Below, piece after piece: positions 1-13,400 of a stretch of 64,000 nt of DNA. Location of the stretch: the NCBI RefSeq assembly GCF_002443255.2, contig NW_019211454.1, forward strand, positions 66,417,282-66,481,281. The letters are read 5' to 3'. The notes under the pieces are model-generated. The model searched no databases and was not told the DNA's origin. It saw nothing but the letters and a program-made list of their open reading frames with translations. The stretch is from Varroa destructor (taxonomy: Eukaryota > Arthropoda > Arachnida > Mesostigmata > Varroidae). The translations under genes and the position numbers were made by a program. The first letter of the stretch is position 1; every line of letters starts with the position of its first letter.

Positions 1-1828
1 ACCAAAGAGAGCTTGCTTGCAGCTTGAGGTGCAGACCATAAACCTATAGATGTATGTTATCAAACTTGCTTCGGGTACATATCGCATTTTGTGTTAAAGG
101 CCAAAATGGCATTTCATCGAGAATTTCCGCTGCTTTTCACGCCTCTCTGCCGTTATCGTCAAACAGCTACTCAGGAGGGTTCATCTTGCAGAGCAAAAAG
201 GAACAAATCCATATGCTTTAAGTTTCTCATTGTGAGGGTATATTTTATCCCGTATCGATGGATAGATTCGTTGAGTAGCGTGATCTATTGCAGAGCGGTG
301 AATTCATCTGTAGATAAACGTAGCAGTCGTTAGGCCGTCGCTTTAATATGTTATTACTGATGTTAGGACGTAGTCGAGAAACAACCCACAATAAGCATTT
401 TTTTAGCGGACAGGTATTTCTAGTCAAGGTGAGTACACCGCGTGTTTCGCGCATGTCGGTCAAGAGCGCCCTGGCCTTTCTTTTCCACTAGCAAGCAGTT
501 TTTTTTATTCCAAGACTTCATAAACTACCGCCGTTTCTCCTGTTCCTGCGCAAGCCCGACAAGCTTGCCGTAGACCCATTTTCGCCTGTAGCAATCGCAG
601 GATCAACATGATGGGGACCATAAAATCGGGGTATCTGTTCCTTTTTGCTTTTTCGTTCGTCACTCGCCTGCGCCATGGAAGTGGGACGTGGCAAAAGATG
701 CCTGGTGTTACTAGCACTGGTACAGTGGCGCCACTAGCGGTTAAAGTTGGTTTTGCTACAAGCAATTGCGACTGGTACCGTTAGTAGGAGTTCTATGTAG
801 AGAACGCGGCAGAAGAAATACAGCCCCCCTCCGGGCCGCTGATGCTGCCATCACTCTGTTCTGCAAATGAAGTAACCTTGCCGCTATTACAACCGACACG
901 CTTGTTATCGTTCGTGCTGTGTGGGAGAGGGAGCCCCCCCAGGGAAGAAGGTAACGCAAACAACGCGTATAGCATGTGGCAGCGACACCGACGTCGCCGT
1001 GGGATAGCCCACAAGAGAGAAATTATCGGCAAGCTTCTAGCGGCAATAGTGGCCTGAACGGGGCTCAACAGCCTTTGGTCAGAGGGGGTGGCTCCGGGAC
1101 GACAGGCGATAACGATGGAAAGGTTACGGTTGGACTGATATTGAAGCGAACGCCAAGCTGGCGCAGACAGTGAGATAGACAACACGTAACAGCTTCTTGC
1201 CGACTTTTGCGACTGTCCGACAAAAGCCGAAGGACCTTATAAAGTAGAACGATATGGGTCGTTTAATAATACGGCAGTATAGCTGGCAAGTTTTCATTCA
1301 GCTGGTAAGGCAGCATGAACATATAAAAAAGAAAAAAGAGACATACGAGTTTAAAAAGCGTAACACTAGAATACTTTACATCTGTATGTAGGCATATTCG
1401 TACGATTTAAACAGAGTCCTGCCAAGTTTAACTTTTTCAAGCTTTTCACTTAAGAGCAAAATTGAGCCAACACATTGGATCGGGACCTCCAGGGCAAACA
1501 TACTCTACGTAGTACTTTCGTTGCAGCGGCAGATCTGAAATTTAAATCACAGTCTCTGTGCAAAGACCCCGCCATACAAGACGATGTAATAACAGTATTA
1601 AATAAATCCGATTTGGTGTTAGTGTAATTATTATTTGCTAAAAACATATAGCTTCGGATTCGCGCTTGTGTATAGCTAGGTGTCTAGAATGGTATGCATT
1701 CTTTCTCGTAATGTGTTTTGTTATTGATTTGTCTTTCTTGCGTCAATAATGGCAAACATCGATATATTGCTCCTCTTTGTATATATGTGCATCAATGCTT
1801 AGGCTTATTCATAAACGAAATCTAGCAG

Positions 1829-1865
1829 ACGCACACACACATATATATACGTATACACACATATG
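1829..1865. repeat. CA/TA alternating purine-pyrimidine tract
   Basis: Thirty-seven bases alternate strictly purine and pyrimidine: (AC)n, then (AT)n, then ACGTATAC, then (AC)n. Such tracts can adopt Z-form or cruciform structure and are polymorphic microsatellites. Confidence 0.95.
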
Positions 1866-2263
1866 AATTGATGAATGCAAACGATCTCCTTGTCGTTATT
1901 GCCGCTCTGAATACTCAGATCGAATGGAAGAAGTATTTATCGTTGCTATGCTACCAGTCTCTGACTCAATTTGCGCAGAAGTACTATGTAGTCGAATTAA
2001 ACCTAAATTGTGTTTGTACAATCGAAGTTTTGAATTCGTTATTTCTTCATTAAACAAAATCAAACGATTGGGCTGTCCCTTATAATGGTGTCAAAGATGT
2101 TTTGGGTGTACTCAGTATATCACTGTCGAATGGTCTTCGATTTGTGGATATCAACACAGACAAGGGGCTAAATTAGGAATCATAGGGATTTCTCATTTTA
2201 TTTGGTAATGAATGATTGTAGTCGATGGAGATAGATAGGTTTACGAGCTATAGGGGTATGAAA

Positions 2264-2285
2264 GTGCATGTGTGTGTGTGTGTAT
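2264..2285. repeat. (TG)n microsatellite
   Basis: A GTGCA lead is followed by seven TG units and TAT, alternating throughout. It lies 400 bp from the CA/TA tract at 1829-1865. Confidence 0.95.
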
Positions 2286-4315
2286 CTGACATTTTATGTC
2301 ACCGTATAGTTATCAAGGACGGTAGAAGAGGAGAAAATACTGATCTATATATGTAAATACTGGATTACAGTATCGATTGTATTGGTATGGGAGTATCAGA
2401 CATACGACTGTCGGGATCATCCCAGAGAGTAACCCTGCACGCTTCTAGCTATCTGCGAGGGGAATCCGTATAAGCTGATTAGTGATGGAATCTCCGGATA
2501 ATGATGTGACATCCCAGAGCTAGCAGTTTTCTCAGTGCATTGCTATCAAAGAAGCCAAGCGTATGTCGCCTAGCTACGACCTAAACACATTCAGTCTGTG
2601 TGTTGCAGTGGACATGTATGCGTCCTGGTGTCTATCTATGGCTGAATTGTGCCCACTTTGCTGCCTATATGCACTAGTGCTCTGCCATGCCAATTTCAGC
2701 TGGCTATCGTAAAAGGCGCTAATCACACGGAGCCCACTTGGTTTATTCAAGACTCGGGAATGCAGGTCTTTCTTATTGTAGTCTTACACCAAGAAGAAAA
2801 TGCCCACCTTGTATCTGCGTATCTTTATATATCTAGGTAAAGAATTTCCACTACGACTATTACAACTTCTGCTATTTTGCGTACTACAACCCGATGGCTA
2901 TTGTTGCTTTTGGGCAAGAGGTGATACCCGTCAGAAGGTGTCCGAAATGCACAGCGTCTTTCCACTCTTTTTCTGTGTGATTACACCTAAACCCACCCGT
3001 CCCCTAACCGCCCGCCTCAATGTTCGCTCTCCCGTCAATATATACCAGACAAAATATAATAATATATATGTATATCGTTCTCTCAGCTCTCAGTATAACT
3101 TGGGTGTCAGCTTTTGCTGGATTTTTGCCACCTAAACACCGATTATAGGGCGATAGGCAATGGTTGTAAGTGTGATAGACGACAGCTTCGAAGCAGCCGT
3201 CTTTCAGCTTTCTCGTTTCTCTCAACCCATGTGAAAAAGCATATCGCAAGCAGCTGAAGTAGCAACGGGGGTAACAGTATGATTTTTTGTACCCTACGAG
3301 TGGGTAACCAGTCGTGACGAGGAGCGACGCCGTGGAGGAACCTAATCTCAGCTATATCTATGTAGCACCGTCTAGCTAGCAAGGAGGTGCAAGAAGTGGA
3401 ACGGGCATACCGAGCGAAGACACGCTACCGGTGCTGCCTTGAACAACGTGCCTAGTGATCGATATTCTGCGATTGCCACACACAGAATTTGCTTTGCAGC
3501 TCTAAGAGGTTTCGTGTGTCATAGACAACTTGTAGCTTGTACGGGTAACGTAACTTAGTATGTGCGTACAGTCAAACGCTTGACTCACTAACATACACAC
3601 GGTTTGCAGTGATATGCTCCCTTCGACATCTTGTTGTGAGTAACCTGTCAGAGGTGTCTGTGCTTCTCGTTCGGCTAAACGAGGCGCTAGAAACCTACCA
3701 TTTCTACCTTTAAACGACGCGTAGATATTACAATAGCCTAGCAACATTAGAGTGTCGAAGCCGCGGAATGGAAATATCTCGGCAAATATTGCTCTTGCGA
3801 TACGCGACTTGTTCAACTGGTTTTAAACGTTGAGTCACCTGCAAAGAAGTGAAGGTAATGACAAGCAAGCTATAAGAATATGACAGACCGATATTTCATA
3901 TGACCTTTCTGCATCTGTCCGCGCTTGAAGAGGCACTATGCCACTGAACATCGCTGGTGCTCCCGGGCAGCATATGCTGGTCTGACAAGTGAATGTGGCA
4001 ATCCATGGTTCCCCTAGTGAGTCACTACGTTTTTTCCTCCCTTACTCTGCATTTTTGCTTGGGTAGCGTTATTCCCCAGCTTTTCGTTCGGCCTCGCTTA
4101 ACGCCTCAACAGGTCGGGTAAACGACAGTCCCGACTAACTGGTGGCTTCCTGCTGACCCCCTTTTTACCAAGCAAATCCGTATCACCAATAACGTGCCGC
4201 ACACACCCTTAGCTAGTCATGGGCGAACTGCAAATATATATATCATCATGAACAAAGTATTGATTCCATGTATTAAAAAATATCGAATACGGTTGTATAG
4301 AGTGAGCAAGTTTAG

Positions 4316-4328
4316 AAAAAAAAAAAAA
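4316..4328. repeat. A13 homopolymer
   Basis: Thirteen A residues. No target-site duplication or element body is evident upstream, so a retroposon tail is not supported. Confidence 0.95.
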
Positions 4329-7300
4329 CAAAATTAAGTGAAGTGACATGCCGGCTTAGCACTACTATCTATTTATTGTGAAACTATAAATAATTTCGCG
4401 ATAACAATTAAAGTAGAAATAAAAATGACTGATTGAAATTAATTTTAGTAACTATAGTATAACAGAGTTCGTCGCTACGGTGCACTCTATCTATAGTGCC
4501 GATCTGGTTTTAACATGGTTTTTGTTAAATGTGATCTCTATTCAATTTGCGTTCAGATATACTCCACCATAGGTGCTTGCGCGCAAAAGCAATTAAAGTA
4601 GTGGCAAAAGCTAATTAGAACTTGTATTAAATAAGTAAGTAGTCACTTTTGTAGATTATGACGCTATAACGAATGGTGGCTCGCTAACCTAGACACCTGC
4701 TTCAAGTGAACGGGGCGCCGAAAGGGAAAACTAATGCCGAGCCACGACTGTAATCGAATTTCTTTTTTAAATAGACCCCAGTTCCAAAGATGAGGTAGAC
4801 CCAGAAAGGCGCTCCGACTATCGTCCTATCTTTCGCCCGCTCCGCTCCGCTCCACTCTTTCATAATGCTGCGTCCGTCTCGTGGGTGAAGTTAGGATAAG
4901 TTGGGTCAACCGCATCGGTAAAGCCCGGACAAGAAGGTGGGGCGGCTTCTAATCGAATAGTCACACAGGCAAACATACACACACAAGTACAGATCCTATA
5001 ACGGAGCGCGAAGCCCCGTTAAATGATTGGTGGGTTTTATTGCATTCCTAGGTCGTTGGACGGAAAGCGACGGACGGGTTTTCGGAAAAGCAACCTAAAC
5101 GTATCAAAAACATCCCTTTTTTTCTTTGTCACCGGGAGAATATAGAGTTGCTGTACCCTTGCGGAATGAATTAGAAAATGGAATTACTTACCCCAGAATT
5201 TTCCGTCATTTCGCAAACGAAGGGTTATTTCAAACGACGGAGTGAGCGACCTAAAGAAACTATGGCACGGGCTTGTGACACTACATTTCTCTGTGATCAA
5301 TAAAAATAGTATTATTTAGTGAAACTGTCGTAAACTGTTGTTCCTGTTAAATAAAAATAGATTTAATAACAGGAAACGAAGCTGGTCTTTATTTTCCTCA
5401 GATAGAAGACATACTGAGACGATAGTTGCATTTTCAGAGCTCAGCAACCGCAACCATCGTGCCTGTGAATCCCAGACATCGTTGGGTTTTCGTTTCTGAA
5501 AATTAATTACTTTGTCCATGTGCCAGTGCGACGTCTTTCGTTGCCAAGCGACGATATTTCACTACTGAGAGTTGACGTTTTTACTAATTCATTTCTTACA
5601 CACCTGAACAAACGCGGCTTCTTACTTCCTCTGTCATTTCAATCATTCAAGTCATGCTACCACTGGTAGCACGACTCATATGCCAATACCGTCCAGGGCA
5701 GTTGCTTAGTCGTCAAAAGTGAGAAAACATTACATGAGAGAATTGACAGGAGAGCAGACCGTACAGAAGCGGAGCGTAACTGAGTATAGATGGTCATAAC
5801 ACGTAGAGACCAAAAGAGCACCATATGACCTCTTGCTTGCCCTATTCGTCATCGTCTCTATCCTCGCTTTCTCAGTCTGTGCATTAAACCAGTCCGCCAC
5901 TGCCGTTCTTCTGCTATCCGTACGCATGCTCATGGCAAGACCTCAATAGTCATACATCTCCTTTCTGCTCTACGTATGCTTACAGGCTCCGTGTGTGCGT
6001 TTGGTCTTTCCTTCGTCTCCATTTCCATTCTTCAATACCATACCAGTTCCACCATTCCCGTAGTACTGCTAGCAGTATCACGTCAATGTCGCCATCGTCT
6101 GCTGTTACTGCTGCCATCAGCATCTCCACTGCCACTATGACCAGTTTTTCCCAACTGGCTGATTTACACTAGCTGCGTTTCGTATGAGCTTCGTTGGTTA
6201 GTTGGCTGGTGACGCTAAACCAGCTTCGACAGTAGCAGCCGTGAAAGCCTTTCCGAGCTGGGAAGTTAACTTGGGTCCATGGAGAAAGCGAGAGGAAGGA
6301 AACGAGCAAAAGAGGTGGTAAGTACAGCAGGGTGGGAGCTTGAAGAAGGGCCACGCTGCATATTTGCTATTACTGCTTGACTCTGTGTTTCTTCTTGTGT
6401 GCTGTCTAGACTCGATGCCTAGAGCCTCTATTGCCCCTGTAACTATCCGCCTGCCTGGGACTAACAGAGCAAGCCTCCGTCTTCCGTTTCTCAGATGCTT
6501 CTATTTCCCCGACACCTAGCCATTTCCTAGCCGCAGTAGCCTGAAAACGAACGAGGACTCGGTCACAAGGAGTACATCCTGCCACCTCTACTCATCATCA
6601 TCGACGCGTCCTTTCGCGCTTTTGCTGTTGTCGCAGGTGTCTCCCTATAGCCAATAATCATATTCAATAAGAACTTATTGCTTTCGTTTATCCCTCATTG
6701 CAGCCCGCAGCCAGCTTGCTTTGTACCTAGCTTGCCTCCGCCATCCTCATTCTTTTTTGTCTGCGTCTCCAACTTTACCCTTGAGGAGCTGTCAAAAAGC
6801 TTCAGCGAAGAGAATGGACATCGGAGGCACCACTTGAATGCACCATGCTTAAAACAAGCGCTAGGAAAACCTTTTGCTTGCTGAGATCTCGGAAGACCAC
6901 CATCGGCATCAGGTAGCATCACGTTACAGTTTCTGCATCATTACGGCACTTCTTGTTCTTCGCACGACTTTGAATAGCCCCCTTTACGATGACTTAACGA
7001 TAGCTGCTTATTAGAGGCGATCAGTACTGCGTAAATATGTAGGGAGCTTTCAGCTTTAGCGTGAACTGCGGTCAAGAGGAATAGCGTGATAAGCGAAGGT
7101 AACCTCGATAGTTCTGCTAAGCAGGTCATCGTACAGGTTCTATAGCGCTGAATAAACACAACACAGTGTGTATGATAGTTTAATTAGTACGAAAGAACCT
7201 AGTACGACTTGTGCCTATATCGGGAAAAGTTTCTCAATATTGTCAGGCTATAAACGCAGTCTTTGAGCAGGCGATACAGCAGCCATATTCAGGAATATTT

Positions 7301-8574
7301 TGTTAAATAAAAATGCACCATAATTCTTCGAGAAGCGACTGCATAAAAGACAATAGGAGACCCGTGTATATTAGAAGTGACTCTTGTTTTGGAGAGAGGT
7401 AATTTTCACTAATGACAAGTCTCGCATAACGTAAGTAAAACAGTTTGTAATGTAAAAGAAAAAACTTTCTTTGAGCAAAAAGCGGTCATATGTAAATTAA
7501 GTTGTTTTATACTGTGCCATTTTAAAGTTCAGTCGATTACGTATACTTATTAAAATGTGCACGAGGTTTCCTGGTTAGATAAAGAACATTGGATATTGTT
7601 TTTCCAGTCACAATTAATTGCATCACAGCATATACATCGAGTAATTTCTCGGGAGGGTAACCTTCAAGCTAGGCCGCCGCGACTCGTCCGCTTACTAACG
7701 AAGCCATTTTTTAAAAACATTGGACATTGGAGAGTTATAAGATTGCCTTTTTCCATCGGGTAACCTGATATAACTCACATAACATATGCTCGAGCTAGAT
7801 TACTCGGCGCCAGTCCTAAGGCACCGCTCGTAAGGACAGTAAAATAGTTCTTCGCGTAACAACGTCGCCAGCAGGGCTGAGAGACCTAAGTATTTTAAAA
7901 TTATATTTCTTTCTGCTGAAGATTATTATGAAGAAGCTGTGCTAACGCCTCAACGACTTACAAGTCGCAGTTGCCTGTTCATAATCTTTCGCCGTCACCA
8001 CTGCACTAGCAGATGCACTTGTGCACCAAAGATTAGCTTAATGGATATAGTAGTCAGAAATTCGCCTGGGGGCAACAAGTACATACGCACAAAAGACTAT
8101 CTGGCTAATGTTACAATGGGACTGTTTAGTAACACGCAACTGTAGCCTCCTTGAACACTCTGAGGACGAGCATATATGGACTTCTAGTTGAACTCTTCAT
8201 GCGCTCTGAGTACCCATCACAGTTATGCTCGTTACACCAATCTGCTTTACGTTGTACGCTTAACAATTCTCGAATTGCTTGGGGAACAACGGAATGGGAG
8301 TCTTCCTCAGCTACCTCAAAGGCAATAGCTTTCCAAAAAAATGCGAAAGGACAGGAACGAGGTTAATACGTCCTGCAAAGTTTAGCGCAGTAGAAGGGTG
8401 CGAAAGAGTAGAAGAGAATCGTAAGGCTTGCGCGTTGTTTATTCTATTGCCCTGCATGACAAGTCAAGAGACATTTACTAGCGTACGAGGCGTCTTTATA
8501 TCGTCCTTATCAATGCGCCCGACTTCGTTTGCCTGTACGGGTCAGTACCTTTATTATGCCTTCTATCTCCTATT

Positions 8575-8587
8575 CCCCCCCCCCCCC
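8575..8587. repeat. C13 homopolymer
   Basis: Thirteen C residues after CTCCTATT. This is one of three long C-runs in the window; the minus strand is a G13 run. Confidence 0.97.
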
Positions 8588-9522
8588 TAACTTCATCCAC
8601 ATCATTAGATCGCAATTGCGGTTGTTCGGAGTGTATTATGAGTACAGCGTCTTCATTATGAGTGTCTGATACATACACTATAGACAACCTTTTTGCGGCA
8701 AGGCAAACATTGCTGATTCTTTGATGATGAGTACGGATATGTTGTTCGCCAACTGTCTGTAAATGCAAAACAGTTAATGCCCCTATATAAAGCTACATTG
8801 AAGTTGAGAAAACTTACCGTTTTTTTATGAAGAATGGTGAATAAAGTAATTTGTTTTTTCATCTGAACTTCTTTTAAGCCGAATTTAAAGAAAAGCTGAC
8901 TTTGTAGTTTCTACGATAGCACGTATTGCAGCCTTTTACACAAAAAGCTCTAAGCTTTTCTAAGTTTTTTTCTCAAACTCCTTTAGCGTTTGATATACTT
9001 ATATTGACACTTCCCATGATAGTCTGCACGGAACCGTCATATAATTTGGAGCTTTCAAAGTTTTATACATTTTCAAGTAAAGAATAAAAATTAAACTTAG
9101 CAGTAGGCTATATACATTGTAGGTTTTCTTCTGTGTTATTGACTCTAGGGTGCTCTCAATAGCCCTTTCCACAAAACTCTCTTAGCGCGGTAATTCTGTT
9201 TTGAACGCAATTTCGACGTCCCCATAAAATCTTCAAGTACCGTACCTACTCGAAATATACGATCTCAATATGGTTGTTTTGGACTTGTTTACTCAGACTA
9301 CTGCCAAATCTAAATGTACAGTCAGTGTCCCCATCCCGATTTTCGCAAAGCAAACACAATTATATCACGAAAAACGCGTTATTTATATGCGACCGGAGAT
9401 AGCATGGTCACACTAATCTTTTTAGTGATTAGATTTGCCTCTCAACTATGCTTTACGACTTGTTATCATAAGTAATATAAGTTAGCATTAATGATGAAAA
9501 TTTATTATGGAAAAAGTTCCAG

Positions 9523-9540
9523 TGATCGTTTATACGATCA
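9523..9540. repeat. Inverted repeat, 7-bp arms
   Basis: TGATCGT and ACGATCA flank the four-base loop TTAT. There is no T-run after it, so a terminator is not supported. Confidence 0.85.
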
Positions 9541-10189
9541 ACCAATAGCGTCCATCAGAAAGTGCTCCTCGTAGCGGCAAAAGTAGACGAATGAATAACG
9601 TATTGAATCCCGATAGCCAAGCAATACTACGCCTTCACAACGATAATGGGCAAACGACATGTGGGACGGTGGGCAAGGCATAGGTGTTCAATTGAATCCT
9701 GCTTTCCTATTCCCACCCTAACCTTGGTACCAGAGGCACTTCAAATCCCTCATCCAAGGTGGTACAAGCGGAAATCCAACGAAGGCTAAACACGGTATAA
9801 GCCATGATTAGTGCTCACATCTGTACACAAAGACCGGCATCAAACGCCTGGCAGAAACCAGCCACAGCTAGAAACGAAACAGTCTCCGTTTTTGGTAAAC
9901 ATTGGCGTACGCTCAAGCACTGTCGTATTTATTTATAGAAACGTCTACCCCTTCACTAACTATTCGACGGCATATTATTATAGAGAGGCAGGACCACCTT
10001 CCGTGTTAGATTAGAGAAGGAGGATTTCCTGAAGGCGAAACAGTCGCATAGAACGTGCTCGTGTGAATAAGTAGGAAAGTACACTTACGTCTGTTACGAT
10101 AAACGTTAGACACTAATACATACAACATTATATCAATAATTTGTAAAATTCATACGTCTGTTATGGTTTTATTGGTGGAATACGTGCCA

Positions 10190-10426
10190 TTACTGATAGG
10201 CGCGATCTTTGGTGACGTTTTCTTCCCGACCAATTAAGATCGATAGATGTATTATTGTCTTTTGTTGTTGACAGGAGATATCGCGTTCCCCGGTTCTCTG
10301 CGCAAGTTGTTGCCAAGCAAAAGATGATGGTAAATCTTTCTCTGAGCCGAAAGTAAGTGATTCAACAATTTGAACGGACTCATTTGCTAAAATGCTTCTT
10401 TTCGTTTCTAGCACGCTATCGCAATT
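10190..10426 (-). CDS. Isolated open frame, weak coding candidate
   Basis: This minus-strand segment is open for 78 codons between TGA upstream and TAA at 10190-10192. The peptide has a helix-like polar composition, including VLETKRSILANESVQIVESL and ISCQQQKTIIHLSILIGREE. A GTAATG donor overlaps the stop codon, so it could be an exon ending in phase 2. I see no convincing acceptor and no family match; length alone is not significant. Confidence 0.12.
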   Translation of the reverse strand, partial: NCDSVLETKRSILANESVQIVESLTFGSEKDLPSSFAWQQLAQRTGERDISCQQQKTIIHLSILIGREENVTKDRAYQ

Positions 10427-13400
10427 TCATCTCAGGATTAAATGAATCCACTCTATTTAGGTGGATCTACTTACACTTTAAATAGTGAATCACTATAGCC
10501 AGTTCTAGATAATGCGCCATTTCAGATATGAAATGTTTAGACTGTTTTATAGGATCAGCGTTAATATTCGAGCAACTTAAAATGACACCGTAATTAATAA
10601 CGGTAGATAACCATTTAGCTCGCTGGACACTTAGGCCTCAAAGACCTAAGGTCTATTCTGTAGCTCTGCCAAAACAAGCCACTCAAAAGTAGGATTTTTA
10701 TTTTTTAGCTAATTTCTAGCTACTTTTAAATTTTATCTATACATTCTCATAGTAAAATGCATATAGAAATTCATAAGCCAAATTTTAATATTGAACTGTT
10801 AGCTGGCAGAGATTAAATTCATTCAGTTAATTTGATAGTATTCTCAACTGGCGTATAACCTAAACATTAAATTTGAGCATATCTTCAGCTCTACCCTTGT
10901 CGCGCACTTATCGGAGTTTCCATCAGCGAATTGAATTTCAATAACGCTGTATCGTAGAGCAGCTTAAAAATTATGAGGATCTTCAAAATGTCTAAACAAC
11001 TTCATGTAACCTAGCCCGATGGTGAGCCAACAGACCTTGAAGGAATCAAGTCGATATCAGTTTTTTTCCCGAGCAGTATTGCACAAAATTTTGGTCTCAT
11101 TTAGCAGTACGTTCTTCGGTCGGTCTAGTTCTAGCAGACTGCTGTTACGTGAACGATGTCGGTGAGGTATCACGGTAGGTGCACGAATGAGTTGAACTAA
11201 GTTAACTTCGACCTCGTAAATAATTTAGAGTAACTTCAAGTCAAGCTTTTGTCAAGCTTCTGCCTATGTAACGGTGGCCCATGCAATACGCGTCGACAAT
11301 ATCGACTGAAGGCTCGTGAGCACGGGTCGCGGCCCGAGCAATAACAGTAGAACATTCGTAGAGCTGAGATTATTTTTTTTACTGCGCAGGTCTCTTGCCT
11401 ATGAGACAACCAATGGTAAACAAAGTCGACTGACGTCATTGCAACCTTGTATTATATACTACATATAAACATAAATAGCTCGTAATGCTGTCCATTTAGC
11501 CACGGCAGTGATGAAGATGAGTGTCACGGTGATTTACTGAACGTCTCGATATTTTGTGCACACAGCCACAGATGAAACGAAGCTTAAAAACGGACTAGGC
11601 AAACCAAGCTGCAGCTGGATAAGGACCCATTACCCGGTATTTTTGCTTGCGAAGGTGTGACTATGTTGTGCTGGCTGTACAAACGGGCACCCAGTCCTTG
11701 AAACATGCATACAGAGAAAAGAAACGATAATAGCAGCTGATGATGCTGGACGGTAAAGGGCACTCTTTCAAAGCGGAGACAGAAAATCTCATAGAGATTA
11801 ATCTCGTACCATTAAACGGTGTAAAATCACTTTTCATCTGCTTATCTCATTGAATATAGATTTACGTAAAACTTGTTGTGTGATACGCACGTAGCAGGGC
11901 ATAAAAAAGCACAATGAGAGACCGACGCTGTAAGCTAGACGGCTGAAATGTCCATAATGTATTGTAAAAGCAGAGTGTTGATTGTAAAAACTTTCAAAAT
12001 CAAACGGTTGTTATTGTCTACATGGTACGACCTGCACGTCACTAAAGCGTGCATCTGATAGACTCTCGTCTTACAATAAGCTTGATGGATCTGTGCAGCG
12101 CTTGTGCTTAGGAACATCCTCTCCGTTCGGCCATCATTCAGGTATGCTGGGTGCGACGTGGAGGTACGCAGACCCTTTAATATGACAAGACGGATAAAGT
12201 ATGAAAGCCGCTCATGATCCTCCATCTAACATTACAGGCAAATTACACGGAGCTGTAAATTCTCTAATACGGAGCATAAAGATTATGGTTTTTTTCCACA
12301 TGGAAGACATTGTGAGTCGTTGATGGAATCAGAGTCAGTCGCTGATGTGATTGTACAGATCATTTAAATCATCACTGACGCCACAGGCGGCTCTTTTTTT
12401 CATCGCTGCTGAATACGCACGTAAATGCGTTGAAGTACCCTCAGAATGTTTCTTCGGAGGCAGGAGCATCTTGAAGGTGCTATCACTTATAAGTAACGCA
12501 CTACAAATTGGTCGCGGATCGAAGAGTTTATTTACGAGCAGCGAAGGAATCTGTAATAGCATACTCGGGATCAGTTTGCCGCGTTTGACTGTTGTTAACT
12601 ATGGTCCTGTCTATAGAATGGTTGAAGTAGGCGGATACCGAATGGCCGCGGCAGCAAGCGGAGAGCGAATAAATACAGAAGACAGTCATACGTTTGAGGG
12701 ACCGTCCGCCGCTGCCATCACTGCTTTTGAACGGCCATCTACTCTTCGTCTAGTATTCTCTGCGTCTAATTATATATTATGTCTGTTAGAGCTTGAAGTG
12801 CTGGCACTTCGTAGGCTTTGACTTTGAACCTGATACTGTTTCCACCATCGTCGCCGCAATCTTCCTAGCCACTAGAGCGCCGTCGTTGTGTGGCCGCCAC
12901 AAACGACGTACGCAAAATTGTGCAACGTGTGTCGACGAATTAGTCCAGCTACAATGTTAAGATGAGGCGCGAATGCATAGAGAAATTAGAACTGAGATGT
13001 GTAAGGCTCCAGGCAGTACGAAGGCGAAGAGGAACAGATAAAAGAAAAACAAAACCCGCTAAACGAAGACCTTAAGGAAGGTTATATTTAAACAGGCGTG
13101 ACCTGGGGGCAGCGATGCGACTATTCCATATGTACTTACAGCACTATCAATTTATGCTTGCGTTCGTGGTCATTTTATACAATTCTGCCATTAGATCGTA
13201 CGGGTTATACGTGGGCGCCACTGAACGTTCACCCATCGGCTACAACGAGAGGTTCGATAAAACTTGCAACGGTAATTATGTGCACTTTGTATGCAAACTA
13301 ACAAACTAGGGCAGCTGAATCTGTATGTAATTTCTATCTGAATATATGTGTAACTAATATGAAATTTCCAGTACTTTGAGTGAATCGCTGTTGACTTGAT

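Larger units (their letters stand above)
1..10189. other. No gene seen
   Basis: No convincing gene. A GC-richer patch at 640-1180 has open frames on both strands. One plus frame at 973-1173 is Gly/Ser/Asn-rich and ends at a GTGAGA donor, but its acceptor lacks a pyrimidine tract. Simple repeats are listed separately, and 4837-4853 is a short CCGCT tandem. The rest is AT-rich with short frames only. Confidence 0.6.

Noticed and set aside
793..1185. 130-codon minus frame and the Gly/Ser-rich plus frame 973-1173
   Set aside because: Both strands are open in a GC patch. The plus frame has a GTGAGA donor at 1169, but its upstream AG lacks a pyrimidine tract.
9523..9540. Hairpin considered as a terminator
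   Set aside because: No following T-run, and the setting is eukaryotic non-coding DNA.
12351..12821. Longest open frame in the window (156 codons, plus)
   Set aside because: At roughly 40 percent GC about one such frame is expected by chance in six frames of 64 kb. It has no domain, no supporting splice signal and mixed low-quality composition.
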